From CAVVIO01 sp963748095 (lineage in GTDB: Bacteria > Bacteroidota > Bacteroidia > Bacteroidales > UBA10428), in assembly GCA_963748095.1 (NCBI GenBank), contig CAVVIO010000058.1, forward strand, positions 1-38,168: a stretch of 38,168 nucleotides of DNA, in the 5' to 3' direction. The notes beneath the pieces were generated by a model that made no database searches, was not told where the DNA came from, and saw only the letters and a program-made list of their open reading frames with translations. Positions within the stretch are counted from its first letter, which is position 1. Every line of letters begins with the position of its first letter. Position numbers and translations under genes: made by a program. This document shows positions 9,917-19,838 of this stretch, piece by piece.

Positions 9917-10483
9917 TCACAGGTTTTCCTCGATATACCGGATGAGAATATGAATTACTTTAATATGTATCTCCTGCACCCTGTCAGAAAATTCCGATTG
10001 CGGAGCACGGATCTCTACATCACATATATCCGCCAATTTTCCACCATTTTTCCCCGTTAATGCTACAACTTTCATCATTTTATTCTTCGCCATTAGCGCA
10101 GCATTAACCACGTTTTCCGAATTTCCGCTGGTGCTGATTGCCAGAAGAACATCACCTTCTCTGCCAAGTCCTTCAACATAGCGGGAGAAAATGTTTTCAA
10201 ATCCGTAATCGTTAGCTGTACAGGTAATGTGTGTGGGGTCAGAAATGGCGATTGCAGGAATGGGCTTTCGCGGAGCTCTGAATTGTCCGGTCAATTCTTC
10301 GGCAAAATGCATGGCATCGCTCATAGAACCTCCGTTACCACAGGATATAATTTTATTATCCCCGTGTAATGCTTCAACCATAATATCTCCGGCATTCTTT
10401 ATCTGCTGTAGGTTTTCCCCGTTATTTATAAATGTCTCTAAAATCTGCTTTGCTTCCAGCAAATCATTCATTATCCGTTGCAT
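9917..10483 (-). CDS. gmhA: Phosphoheptose isomerase-like SIS protein (GmhA)
   Basis: Converts sedoheptulose 7-phosphate to heptose 7-phosphate, the first step of ADP-heptose synthesis for the lipopolysaccharide core. The 188-aa length is typical. Motifs of the SIS fold are in order: GNGGSMSDAMHFAEELTG with the substrate-binding GNGGS loop, then DYGFENIFSRYVEGL, the LLAISTSGNSENV phosphate loop, and VVALTGKNGGKLA. The C-terminal helix EIHIKVIHILIRYIEE carries the expected Glu and His of GmhA. DnaA-initiator-associating DiaA proteins share the same fold, so a non-LPS role cannot be fully excluded. It is first in a possible four-gene transcript. Confidence 0.88.
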   Translation of the reverse strand: MQRIMNDLLEAKQILETFINNGENLQQIKNAGDIMVEALHGDNKIISCGNGGSMSDAMHFAEELTGQFRAPRKPIPAIAISDPTHITCTANDYGFENIFSRYVEGLGREGDVLLAISTSGNSENVVNAALMAKNKMMKVVALTGKNGGKLADICDVEIRAPQSEFSDRVQEIHIKVIHILIRYIEENL

Positions 10484-10583
10484 AAAAAAGTTACTTAAAG
10501 TATAACCTGAAAATTGTCGTTTTTAGTATATGAATTTCCTAAGATAAAACATTTTACCCGTATACGCGACCTCTGACAGTGAA

Positions 10584-10591
10584 CAAAGTTA
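10584..10591 (-). promoter_or_regulatory. Possible -7 box upstream of gmhA
   Basis: On the - strand this reads TAACTTTG, an exact TAnnTTTG match. A TTG lies 23 nt further upstream, slightly more than the usual 19-21. It would give a leader of about 95 nt before the gmhA ATG at 10483. Weak evidence. Confidence 0.3.
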
Positions 10592-10681
10592 ATACTTTAT
10601 AACATTTGTGGAAACAAATGAAGTAATGGTGATACCGAAGAATTTTATTTTATAATACAACCGAATAAATGAAAGCTGCAA

Positions 10682-10927
10682 TTATGCTTTATACACGTTT
10701 TTTTTCATCGCTTCCACAATTTCTTCGACTGTTTTAATTGAATTGGGAAGTATATTTTCCGGACACCGCCCCATTATTTGTGCTACCTGAAATCTTCTGC
10801 ATTTATTTCTTCCTGATTCACCGGATTCACAATATAAATTGCGGTAAGTACTCGTGTACTCGGTTCCTTTAAGAACACCATTAAAAATGGGGCATTTTGG
10901 TGTGTTTGGACATGTCATTTCGTTCAT
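10682..10927 (-). CDS. Small Cys-rich conserved protein, unknown function
   Basis: An 81-aa protein with five cysteines (Cys6, 12, 33, 43 and 55) spaced as CPNTPKCPIFNG, YCESG, KCRRFQV and GRCPENILPN. It has no signal peptide or membrane segment, so it should be cytosolic. The Cys pattern suggests metal or iron-sulphur binding. The CPxxPxCPIFNG start and the VEEIVEAMKK end look like a conserved Bacteroidota family that I cannot name. It is probably monocistronic: about 200 nt separate it from each neighbour. Coding character is supported by the full-length frame, the sensible ATG and the motif-like Cys spacing. Confidence 0.7.
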   Translation of the reverse strand: MNEMTCPNTPKCPIFNGVLKGTEYTSTYRNLYCESGESGRNKCRRFQVAQIMGRCPENILPNSIKTVEEIVEAMKKNVYKA

Positions 10928-11135
10928 GGTTGAATTGGTTTAAATATGATACATATAACTTTCAAAACTCTATCTACGAACAAATTAAAGTTTTGTTATA
11001 AATATAACATTGTTTTTTATATATACTTAACAAATTACTAACAACTTGCACACATAAAATCAGGAATACTTCATTATGGAATGATTATCCATAATTAAAA
11101 AATATCCCATATCATAAAACTCGCAGGGAAAGGAT

Positions 11136-13763
11136 TTATAATCCAAACCGGTAAGAAAGCTTAATTAAGAAGACATTGCTGGGATAAATATCGTAGAGGG
11201 TTCTTACATCTTTATTGAGAGAAAAATTACCGGTCGATTGAGACGAATTACGATTTTGAGACCATACAAGATATAAAACAGAACCTGGTGAGTATTCCCA
11301 ACGGACAACCATGTTTAAATTAAAATCGAACACATTAAAATTTGGATTGTCAAAAGTATAATCTGTATTGCCGTCCCTGTTTTCATCTATTTTATATACA
11401 GAATTATTATCGTCATAACTAATCTGATCGCTGGTATACTGGATAAAGCGGTCACTGAATTTATCGGCGCGCGGATTAACTATATATTTAAAATCTTTGT
11501 ATTTACCTGCCGAAATGAATGGCATTGCATAAAACTGTACCGTAAAATCGGGTGTCAGGTTATAATTAATTCTGAAAGTAGTTTGAATTGTAGTTTGATT
11601 TATCGTTCCCCTGATATAACGAACGTTCGGGAGCTCATCCAGTGTATTAACATAATTAATTTCGTCCATTCTTTTACTGAAATCCGGTTCGATGGAAATT
11701 TGAAGAGCATCGGCAAGTTGTGCATTCACCCCTATAGTAATAATATTGCCCATGTGCAGTGTTATAATCCTTGACATTCGTACTTAAACCTGTGTAAAAC
11801 TGCAATTTTTTCCGCTGATCTGTGGACAGGTTTGACCAAGTATTGATGGCCCCGTCATATAATAGTGCAGGGCCTCCTCTTAAGGTCTTCGATAGAAAGG
11901 GAATAATTGTCTCTGGATACCCCTATATTGGTATTCCAGTAGTTTTTAAAAGTTCCGTAGGCCCCAATATTACCACCCAAGTATTTCTTTTCAAATCCAA
12001 AATCTAATCCGTACCACTCATTAAAATTTAGACCAAGATTCCTGAAAATGGAAAATGGTTCATTCTGCCTGAAACCCGCCCAGGCTACCTGCTGAATTTC
12101 ATCACTTTGCCGCATGTAGCCTATATCATTAAGATCGAGTCCTGGGGAACGCCAGGTAATCCATAAAAGATACATCCACTTACTATTGCCGGCTTTCCCT
12201 ATTTCAAGGTTTCCTCCCCAACCGGATAACTGCGTAAGGCTGGAATCAACTTTCAGATAATTAGCGTCGGGCCTCTGAAAAAAGTGGGGTGCAGAAGTTT
12301 GTTTTTCTGTTATCGATTCTTTACTTCCCTGCAATAAGCTAAATACCGTATTAAAATGAAAATAATAAGTTTTGTCTTTCCATTGTTGTTCAAAATTGAC
12401 TCCTCCAGTATAAGCGGCCCGGTTCATACTGTTTGTCAGACCTGGATCTGTTATATTACGGTTTACGGCAGTAATCATACCTCCTATCCGGGTATTCGCA
12501 TTATTCATGTCTTTCTGAATACGGGTAGCAAAATAGTTGGTAAACGGTTCAACAGTTAACCTGGATCGCACACCTTCCAGATCGATCTTAGCGGTTTCTT
12601 TTTGTGTAATGCTTTCCATTGCCCCTATCGACCATCCCTTTCGTGTTTTTCCTGTAAGTTTGAATGCCCCGAGTATTGTAGTATTTTTAGGAACATCAGC
12701 ATATTCATTATCTGCCAGATCCAGCGAACGGGAAGGATGTTTACCTATCCTCCTGGAATAAAATAAATTATCACTTGATAAGGGTCCGTCACCATTGGTA
12801 ATATCAAAACTTAAAATATTTTTCCCTTCAATAAAAAACGGCCGTTTTTCCGAAAATTTTGTTTCAAAAGTGGTAAGATTCACTTCCGAAGGATCTGCTT
12901 CCACCTGACCAAAATCCGGATTAACGGTAAAATCAAGGGTAAGGTCATTTGTAACTCCGAATTTACCATCCACACCGACATTTCCGAAGTAATCTTTTCC
13001 CTTTGCAAAAGGGTTTCCATCTTCTTTTTTATAGTGATTATATGATCCAACTGCGTAGGGGATAATATCTTTTTGTTTTTTAGGAGTGATATTTTCGATG
13101 CCATGCAATTCCCCAAAATAATGAACCCATCCGGCGGCATTCGGCGAAACATACTGCCAGCAGGATATTTCCTGTTTCCGGAATAACCTGCGTGAAAGTT
13201 GTAATCCCCACACATAATCCTCCTGTTTCCCAAATCGGAGTTGCGTGAACGGAATTCGTATTTCTGCTGTCCAACCTTTTGAATCCACCGTGGTTTTGGC
13301 ATACCAGTTCGGATCCCAGCTGGAGTCCCAGTTATCATCATTGGTAATCGACTTCATCGCCTTTTACTCCGGAAGCGCTGATGGTAAAAGAAAAAGCCGT
13401 ACGCAGATCGTGATAACTGTCTATATTTATTTCCACCCAGTCGCCGGGAAATCCGTCCCGTCTTGACATGCGTTTTTCAATACTGTCGGGTGCCGTATCA
13501 AAACATCGTACAGCAATATACAGGTTATTGTCATCGTAAAGAATTTTGAAACGTGTTTGCTGCGAAGGTGGTTTGTTAGCATAAGGTTGACGTTGAATAA
13601 AGTCTCCACTCCATTCTACATTATTCCATGCTTCTTCATTAAAGACACCATCGATGACGGGCGCTCCGGAGGTTACCCTTGCAGTAGTATAGATCCTTTT
13701 TTGTGCAGATATGGAAAATGAAGAAACAAACAACAACAGCAGAAGCAGAAAATACCGGTACAT
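11136..13763 (-). CDS. CBM9-like/DUF5916 outer-membrane protein, interrupted by three +1 frameshifts
   Basis: Read across the breaks this is one protein of about 874 aa. A signal peptide (MYRYFLLLLLLFVSSFSISAQ) precedes a CBM9-like carbohydrate-binding domain (APVIDGVFNEEAWNN, NNLYIAVRCFD, DWVEINIDSYHD, DPNWYAKTTVDSKGWTAEIRIPF). A DUF5916 beta-barrel region follows (FTVNPDFGQVEADPSEVNLTTFETKFSEKRPFFIEG) and runs to a C-terminal aromatic end (LSYRFGL). The breaks lie near 13349 (GDEV to ITNDDNWD), near 11882 (DL to RGGPALLYDG) and near 11750 (TAHG to NIITIGV). Each needs removal of one base. Separate open pieces are 13763-13338, 13357-11855 and 11777-11136. DUF5916 proteins are thought to sit in the outer membrane; their substrate is not known to me. 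Confidence 0.85.
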
Positions 13764-14126
13764 ACAATTATATTTTTTTCATAATTAAAAATCAGGGAAT
13801 CTGACATCCACTTTACCACTACTATACAATTTCATAATAATAACTAATTATAATCTTATAAACTTCAAAGTCTTTTTGGTTCACTCTTTTTAAAAAAATT
13901 CTAAATCGATACCAAACCAGGAATTTAATTACCATTCATAAATCCTGAATTTCAAAGTTATAAACGAAATTATAATATGCAGACACATTATTCCCGCATC
14001 TAATGACGCTTTTTTTCACACGGTGCTGCAATTTATAATTGTTATTACTTCTCAAAAGTAAAAGCTTAGCAAGAATATAATGTCATAGCAAGGTAAAAAA
14101 TTGTCATCAATTGTCACTGTTTCATT
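13764..14126. other. AT-rich intergenic region
   Basis: About 360 bp between the DUF5916 gene start and the terminator of the sialate O-acetylesterase gene. It is AT-rich with many short direct A/T tracts and contains no credible open frame. It must contain the promoter for the - strand DUF5916 gene. One TAACTTTG (- strand, 13953-13960) matches the -7 consensus but lacks a spaced TTG, so I do not call a promoter. Confidence 0.5.
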
Positions 14127-14155
14127 AAATAAAAGGGCTGTCTTCCAACAGCCCC
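14127..14155 (-). terminator. Terminator of the sialate O-acetylesterase gene
   Basis: Read on the - strand, a 7-bp GC-rich stem GGGCTGT/ACAGCCC (14154-14148 with 14141-14135) with a 6-nt loop is followed by TTTTATTT. It lies about 40 nt after the stop codon of the gene ending at 14195. Confidence 0.75.
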
Positions 14156-14194
14156 ATTAAGTTAAAATAGTTGAAGTGAACTTAATTTTACCGG

Positions 14195-16216
14195 TTAATT
14201 TTCTGTCAATCTTTTCCAGTTATCACTGCGGAATGGAGATGCCGGTAAACCCGCGCTATTAAACAGGTTGGGAACGGCTACATCGCTCCATCCGTAACGG
14301 ACGGCTACCGGCTTTGGAACTTTAGCCGACCATACCACAACTGTATTCCCTTTGATCTCCGCCTTGGCAGGATAGTATTTCTGATCATTTCCTGCAATTT
14401 CAAACCAGGTCAGTGGTCCACCTTTTGCTGTCAGCCCTCCGTCAACATGTGTAAAATGTACGATTGCTTTGTTATTATCGATATCGATTGACTGGTATAA
14501 AGGACCAGAATAAACCAATGAATCGAAACCATAATTCTTTGCCAGGGCCCAAAGTGCAAGTCTTCTTCCTACTTCCTGTTTATTTGCAGGATGTATTATC
14601 TTAGGATCACCACCGATATCGGTAGTAACCACCATGCCTGTATTCGGAAGTTTAAGCGTCATCAACTGGGCTTCACGTAATTCGGCAGCTGCGCTACGTT
14701 CCTTTTCACCATAATCAAACGGGGCAATTTGTACAAAATAAAACGGAAAATTTCCTTCATCCCATAAAGCCCGCCAGCTTTTGATCATATCCGGGAATAA
14801 TGTTCTGTATTCAAAGGCCTTCCCAACATTCGATTCACCCTGGTACCATATTACTCCTTTCACTGTGAAAGGAATCAGAGGGTTGATCATCGCATTAAAC
14901 AATACCGATGGCGTATAAGGGCTTAACGGAACTGAAAGTCTGGGACGATTTTTAAATGAATGGTTCCCTTCTCCGAATACATAAATTTTATTATTTACAA
15001 TTTCTGCTTCAGGCATGTATTTCCATTCACCATCCAGATCGGTTGTATGTCCCGATTCGGAAATAAGATGAATTCCGTTTTTGTCGTAAATGCCACCGCC
15101 GCCACCGTTATCAATTACACGTACAGCGATTACATTTTTTCCTTCTTTTAAAATATTTCCGGGTATTTTATACTCCCTGGGAAATTGATAAAATCCTGTT
15201 TTCTCTATCTGACCTATCTTCATTCCGTTTACATAGGCTGCATCCATATCGTCGATTGCTCCCAGATGCAATGTAAGGCCTTTCCCGGGAATTTTTCCTG
15301 AATAGTTAAATACTTTTCTGAACCATACGATCCCGTCGAAATTGGGTAATCCTTCACTTTCCCACAGACTCGGCAGTTTCATTGTTGCCCAGTTACTGTC
15401 GTCGTAATCAAAAGCTGCATATTTTTCGTCGTTCAAATCAAGCATAGAATAATCATCCGCCGGAAGATCATATGATTTTAAAGCACTTAACCATTTTTGC
15501 AGGGTATCGCTCTGAGCGGCTGCATATTTCAGCGAATCAATAATACTGCGGTATGCTGGTATACTGTCCAGGTATTGTCGGGTTGTCCACGATTCGGCAG
15601 GAGTTCCTCCCCAGCTGCTGTGTATCAGCCCTATCGGCACCTTCAGTTTATTATACAAATCACGTCCGAAAAAATAAGCCGATGCACTGAAACTTTTTGC
15701 TGTTTCGGGCGTGCAGGCAGCCCAGCTTCCGCCACAACTGTCCATCGGGAAAAACGACATAGCCTTTGGAACAGTAAATAAATGTATCTGTGGATAATTT
15801 GCTGCCTTAATTTCTGCCTCCGAATCTTTTATCGGGTTGCCCGGCCAGCCCTGTAGTGGCATTTCCATATTCGATTGCCCGGAACAAAGCCATACTTCAC
15901 CCATCCATATATCTTTGATCACCAAGCTTGTATCATTCGTTTTAAAAGCCAGTTCATAAGGTCCTCCGGCATCTGTTGTTTTAAGCTTAGCCTGCCAGTT
16001 CCCGTTTTCATCAGCGATTGCAGATGTGCGGTCCCCCCAGCTTCCCCAAATGTCAACTTTTGCTGCAGGAGCAGATTTCCCCCATAACGAAACTTCTGTA
16101 TTACGTTGCAAAACCATCCCGGAATTTATCAGCGCCGGCAATTGAATAAATTCCTTCTGTTTACTCTGGCAACCGGCTACCAAAACAATCAGTAATATCC
16201 ATGTAATCTTTTTCAT
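14195..16216 (-). CDS. Sialate O-acetylesterase-family lipoprotein (first paralogue)
   Basis: A 673-aa SGNH-type esterase removing O-acetyl groups from sugars. The lipoprotein signal ends in VAGC with Cys16. Residues about 25-100 form a beta-sandwich domain. The SGNH catalytic block LCSGQSNMEM has the likely nucleophile Ser115. A galactose-binding-like insert follows (about 250-400: YDDSNWATMKLPSLWES, GIVWFRKVF, DAAYVNGMKIG). Catalysis resumes with VKGVIWYQGESN, and IHPANKQEVGRRLA supplies the terminal His. This is the usual layout of Bacteroidota sialate O-acetylesterase-like proteins, many of which act on acetylated plant polysaccharides instead of sialic acid. It is monocistronic, with its own terminator, and is a paralogue of the protein at 23515-25464. 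Confidence 0.9.
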   Translation of the reverse strand: MKKITWILLIVLVAGCQSKQKEFIQLPALINSGMVLQRNTEVSLWGKSAPAAKVDIWGSWGDRTSAIADENGNWQAKLKTTDAGGPYELAFKTNDTSLVIKDIWMGEVWLCSGQSNMEMPLQGWPGNPIKDSEAEIKAANYPQIHLFTVPKAMSFFPMDSCGGSWAACTPETAKSFSASAYFFGRDLYNKLKVPIGLIHSSWGGTPAESWTTRQYLDSIPAYRSIIDSLKYAAAQSDTLQKWLSALKSYDLPADDYSMLDLNDEKYAAFDYDDSNWATMKLPSLWESEGLPNFDGIVWFRKVFNYSGKIPGKGLTLHLGAIDDMDAAYVNGMKIGQIEKTGFYQFPREYKIPGNILKEGKNVIAVRVIDNGGGGGIYDKNGIHLISESGHTTDLDGEWKYMPEAEIVNNKIYVFGEGNHSFKNRPRLSVPLSPYTPSVLFNAMINPLIPFTVKGVIWYQGESNVGKAFEYRTLFPDMIKSWRALWDEGNFPFYFVQIAPFDYGEKERSAAAELREAQLMTLKLPNTGMVVTTDIGGDPKIIHPANKQEVGRRLALWALAKNYGFDSLVYSGPLYQSIDIDNNKAIVHFTHVDGGLTAKGGPLTWFEIAGNDQKYYPAKAEIKGNTVVVWSAKVPKPVAVRYGWSDVAVPNLFNSAGLPASPFRSDNWKRLTEN

Positions 16217-16401
16217 TGTATTATTTTTTTATATTAATTGTGTCGAATTTGGGCATTTAAAATTAAACTAAAAAAATAAATAAAAAAAGATGCGATCTAT
16301 CTGAATGTTCAGAATACAAAGTTGAGAAAAGGCGGTAACAGAAGTTTAGTAAGTGTCAGCGAATTTTTATTAATACTATTTTAAAACCTGCTCCAATACA
16401 A

Positions 16402-18075
16402 TTACCTTACTTTATTGTTTTCTTCAATCACCTCTTCTGCTCTTTTTAAGGCATCATTTATATTATTATGAATATTTTTCTTACCCAATAAAAAGACAAG
16501 CCGGGCTTTTACCAGTTCATTATATACTCCGGGTTTTACACCTGAAAGGATCACTTTTACTTTTTTATGATTAAATTCTTTCAGCATTTCCCGGAAATTA
16601 TGTATTCCGGTGGCATCGATAAACGGAACATTCCGCATGCGAATAATTAAAATACCGGTTCTGGAATGAATATTATTTAATACTTCCCTGAATTTATTAG
16701 CCGCACCAAAGAAAAAGGGCCCGTTTACTTCGTATACATCCACACCATCCGGTTTGACCAATTCTTCGGGAATATCCGGCCGTAGTTCTTCGTCGATAAA
16801 CTGTTCATCAACAAGATGCACCTTGCTAACCAATATCATTCGCTGCATAAATGCAAACGAGGCCAGTACAAGGCCAACCTCGATGGCAAAGGTAAGATCT
16901 ACCAGTACTGTCAGAAAGAAAGTAGTAAGCAATACAAGAATATCGTACTTGGAACCACGCAGGATGGAAACAAACGATTTCCATTCACTCATGTTATAGG
17001 ATACCACTACCAGAATACCAGCAAGACATGCCAGCGGGATTTGTTTTGCCCACTTCCCAAAGAAAAGCATTATCAACAACAGAACAATGGCATGGACAAT
17101 GCCTGCCACTGGCGTTCTTCCCCCGTTTTTTATGTTGGTAGCTGTACGGGCAATCGCACCGGTTGCCGGAATACCTCCCATCAGACTGCTAAAAATATTT
17201 GCAGTGCCCTGGGCAATTAATTCGGTATTCGACCGGTGGTTGCCACCTATCATACCATCGGCCACTACTGCAGATAATAAAGATTCTATTGCTCCCAGTA
17301 TAGCAATTGTAAAGGCAGGCTGAATATAATTCCGGATTTCATGCAATGAAACAGCAGGGAATGTCAGTTTTGGCAAATGAGATGGAATGTCGCCAAAGCG
17401 CGAACCTATGGTCTCGACCGGGAGATGAAATGCAGTTACACATATGGTGCAGATAAGGATGGCAATGATCGACCCCGGAATTCGTCGGATAATCTTACTA
17501 AAATAAAGTGAGATGACTACGGTAAAAACGGCAATTAAAACTGCATACAAATTCGCCCGGAAAAAATGGGTAAAATAGGCATGCCATTTATCCAGAAATC
17601 CTACCGGGAGGTTTTGTATATCAAACCCCATAAAATCTTTTACCTGTGAGGTGAAAATTACAACGGCAATTCCGCTTGTGAAGCCAACCACCAATGGATA
17701 GGGTATCAGCTGAATTATACCCCCGATTCGTAAAACACCGAATAAAATTAGGATCAACCCTGCCAGAAAAGTGGAGATTACAAGTCCGTTAATGCCATAT
17801 TGGGCAATTATGCCGTAAACAATAATTACAAAGGCTCCTGTAGGACCTCCTATCTGCACCCGGCTTCCTCCCAGTACAGAAATAATGAAACCGGCTACAA
17901 TGGCTGTAATCAGTCCTTTATCAGGGGTTACCCCTGAGGCAATGGCAAATGCAATCGCGAGAGGTAATGCCACGATCCCCACGATGGTGCCGGAAACCAA
18001 ATCGTTAAAAAACTGTTTCCTGCTGTAACCCTTACGAAGAACTGTAAACAGTTTCGGTTGAAATATATGTTGCAT
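16402..18075 (-). CDS. SulP/SLC26-family anion transporter with STAS domain
   Basis: A 557-aa inner-membrane permease for sulfate, bicarbonate or similar anions. The N-terminus FNDLVSGTIVGIVALPLAIAFAIASGV is the SulP hallmark of helix 1. It is followed by about a dozen hydrophobic helices including GGSRVQIGGPTGAFVIIV and GGIPATGAIARTATNIKNGG. A cytoplasmic STAS domain lies at about 435-545 (VNGPFFFGAANKFREVL, IIRMRNVPFIDATGIHNF); its DATG carries the position usually phosphorylated or conserved in STAS domains, here with Thr instead of Ser. The transported ion cannot be read from the sequence. It is divergent from the 18425 gene. Confidence 0.93.
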   Translation of the reverse strand: MQHIFQPKLFTVLRKGYSRKQFFNDLVSGTIVGIVALPLAIAFAIASGVTPDKGLITAIVAGFIISVLGGSRVQIGGPTGAFVIIVYGIIAQYGINGLVISTFLAGLILILFGVLRIGGIIQLIPYPLVVGFTSGIAVVIFTSQVKDFMGFDIQNLPVGFLDKWHAYFTHFFRANLYAVLIAVFTVVISLYFSKIIRRIPGSIIAILICTICVTAFHLPVETIGSRFGDIPSHLPKLTFPAVSLHEIRNYIQPAFTIAILGAIESLLSAVVADGMIGGNHRSNTELIAQGTANIFSSLMGGIPATGAIARTATNIKNGGRTPVAGIVHAIVLLLIMLFFGKWAKQIPLACLAGILVVVSYNMSEWKSFVSILRGSKYDILVLLTTFFLTVLVDLTFAIEVGLVLASFAFMQRMILVSKVHLVDEQFIDEELRPDIPEELVKPDGVDVYEVNGPFFFGAANKFREVLNNIHSRTGILIIRMRNVPFIDATGIHNFREMLKEFNHKKVKVILSGVKPGVYNELVKARLVFLLGKKNIHNNINDALKRAEEVIEENNKVR

Positions 18076-18095
18076 AAATTTTTGAAAATAAGCCG

Positions 18096-18103
18096 CAAAT
18101 GTA
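18096..18103 (-). promoter_or_regulatory. Possible -7 box of the sulP gene
   Basis: Reads TACATTTG on the - strand, an exact match to TAnnTTTG, ending 20 nt before the ATG at 18075. The nearest TTG upstream is 24 nt away, longer than usual. It would give a very short leader. Confidence 0.4.
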
Positions 18104-18424
18104 GATGAAAATTCTTCCCATTATCCGCAATGATCCATAATTATTTTTTGAATTAAAATTTGAATTACTCTGTGTTATGGTAAAAGTGCTAAAACATGAA
18201 TCGAGTTAACCAGGATTTATATTGTTGGCTATTCAAATTTAAAGATAAAATTCAGATCTGGCTTCCATTTAAAAAAATTTATAGAATGAAAATTAGTATA
18301 CTCCTTATCTTTCACGAATTCTGACAACTATAATGTTAATAACCTGTAAAACAGTTGATAAAATAAATTGACTTCCATCTGATAATGTATTAAATTAGAG
18401 GAAAATAATGTAAATTCAATTCAA
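18104..18424. other. Divergent intergenic region
   Basis: About 320 AT-rich bases between the sulP start and the 18425 gene. No open frame, hairpin terminator or repeat stands out. It should hold divergent promoters for both genes. Confidence 0.5.
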
Positions 18425-18862
18425 ATGAATCCTGATGTCTTAAACAGGGTTTACAAGGCGCTTTCCGGGATTATTCATTGGAACGATCCCGGTAATGAAA
18501 ATCATATTCGCAAAAAAAGGCAGGACATACAAAAAATGAAGACGTGTAAGATTACCGGGCTGAACATTTCCATGCAGCCCGATAGCAGTAAATTTTTAAG
18601 CCGTACCGGGGTGGAATGGTATTACCGCAACGATCCTGAACTTTACAAAAGTATGCTGGAACCCAGGTTGCAGGAGCACTGGAAAAAAGAGCCGCTGGAA
18701 GTACAGTTCCGTGAGATTGCCCATATTATCAGGGATGAAGACAGCAACCGCAGGCACAGCGCCCGCCGGCAGATTGATAAAATACTTCAGGAAAAAAACG
18801 TATTGTTCGATAATTACAAGTTAATAGCAAAAGATAAACTGAAAGCAGCCGGGATGATTTGA
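18425..18862 (+). CDS. Unrecognised 145-aa basic protein
   Basis: A 145-aa soluble, strongly charged protein (many Lys, Arg, Glu and Asp) without signal peptide. The N-terminal 35 residues contain HWNDPGNENHIRKKRQDIQ. A central block CKITGLNISMQPDSSKFLS then GVEWYYRNDPELYKSML looks like a conserved motif region, and the C-terminal half (EIAHIIRDEDSNRRHSARRQ, DKILQEKNVLFDN) is probably helical. The composition suggests nucleic-acid binding, but I recognise no named domain. The ATG at 18425 starts an uninterrupted frame with codon choice like its neighbours, so I take it as real. It is isolated, with about 125 nt to the next gene. Confidence 0.65.
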   Translation: MNPDVLNRVYKALSGIIHWNDPGNENHIRKKRQDIQKMKTCKITGLNISMQPDSSKFLSRTGVEWYYRNDPELYKSMLEPRLQEHWKKEPLEVQFREIAHIIRDEDSNRRHSARRQIDKILQEKNVLFDNYKLIAKDKLKAAGMI

Positions 18863-18924
18863 GGATAAACAAACCCCTCATCCATTTGTTACTTTTCAAG
18901 CGTTGACGAATAAATATGAAAGTA

Positions 18925-18956
18925 TTGTTTCATAAACACAATCGTCAATAATTCTG
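18925..18956 (+). promoter_or_regulatory. Candidate promoter of the doxX gene
   Basis: TTG at 18925-18927, then 21 nt, then TAATTCTG at 18949-18956 (one mismatch to TAnnTTTG). The spacing is right for the Bacteroidota primary sigma factor, and the -7 box ends 32 nt before the ATG at 18989. Confidence 0.4.
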
Positions 18957-18988
18957 TTTCTTCGATTTACAATTAATAAATCTATACC

Positions 18989-19423
18989 ATGAAAAGTAAA
19001 ATCCTGAACACATCCGACCGTCCTGAGATTATCCTCATCCGGCTGATGACCGGACTGGTATTTTTCTCAGAAGGGATCCAGAAATTTCTATTTGCCTCCA
19101 CGCTTGGTGTTGGTCGTTTTATAAAGATCGGCCTGCCAATACCTGAAGTGTTGGCCCCGTTAGCGGGCGCAACCGAAATTATCTTCGGTGCCCTGGTAAT
19201 CATCGGGCTGTTTACCCGTCCTGCCGTTATACCTTTGCTGATTGTTATCCTGGTAGCTATCATCTCGACAAAAATCCCCATCCTGCTGAACAAGGGATTA
19301 TGGGCTGCTGCCCACGAAGCCCGTACCGATTTCAGTATGTTGCTCGGACTGATATTTTTGCTGATAAGCGGAGGAGGAAAGTGGTCGGTGGACAGGTATA
19401 TAAACCGGAAAAATTCTTTTTAA
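18989..19423 (+). CDS. DoxX-family membrane protein
   Basis: A 144-aa protein with four hydrophobic segments and DoxX features: RLMTGLVFFSEGIQKFLF in the first helix, GLPIPEVLAPLAGATEIIFGALVIIGLFTRPA in the middle, and a C-terminal DFSMLLGLIFLLISGGGKWSVDR. DoxX proteins are small inner-membrane proteins linked in some bacteria to thiosulfate oxidation or redox control. The exact function here is unknown. It is monocistronic. Confidence 0.88.
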   Translation: MKSKILNTSDRPEIILIRLMTGLVFFSEGIQKFLFASTLGVGRFIKIGLPIPEVLAPLAGATEIIFGALVIIGLFTRPAVIPLLIVILVAIISTKIPILLNKGLWAAAHEARTDFSMLLGLIFLLISGGGKWSVDRYINRKNSF

Positions 19424-19838
19424 GGCTCTTAGAGTTATAGTGAAAATAAAACAACTTTACGGTTCGCAATGTTATTTGTTAAACCTTGAAAATACTCATG
19501 TATCCGGAATCCCTACTATCATCTATTTGCCTACTAAACTTTCTTATTGTTATACCATCGTTATGCCATTTTTTACATATAAAGCAGATTTCAGCGTTAT
19601 GAAATATTTGTTTGGAGCGTAATTTAAAACTTATTTATAATATCTTTTAAGATACTGACAATAAAGCTGCTATCTTACAGGGATACAATATCTTGTTTTA
19701 TATTCTTCGTCTTTAAAATTTGCATTTAAAGAATGTATTATTGATACAATAGCATGATAAACCATTAAACATTTTCATATAAACTAAGGTTATCTTTTGA
19801 ATAAAAGATTCTCCCGGAATCACCTAAATGCACCAAAA
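19424..19838. other. Intergenic region upstream of the cytolysin
   Basis: About 415 bases, AT-rich. The only open frame (19440-19622, 60 codons) has no motif or plausible context and is likely chance. A TATCTTTT near 19790 is one base off the -7 consensus but lacks a spaced TTG, so the cytolysin promoter is not located. Confidence 0.5.

Noticed and set aside
12880..13341. Alternative - strand open frames within the DUF5916 gene
   Set aside because: They are out of frame with the motif-bearing reading frame and show no domain of their own.
19440..19622. 60-codon open frame after doxX
   Set aside because: No motif, no signal peptide and no plausible context. It lies in AT-rich DNA where such frames arise by chance.
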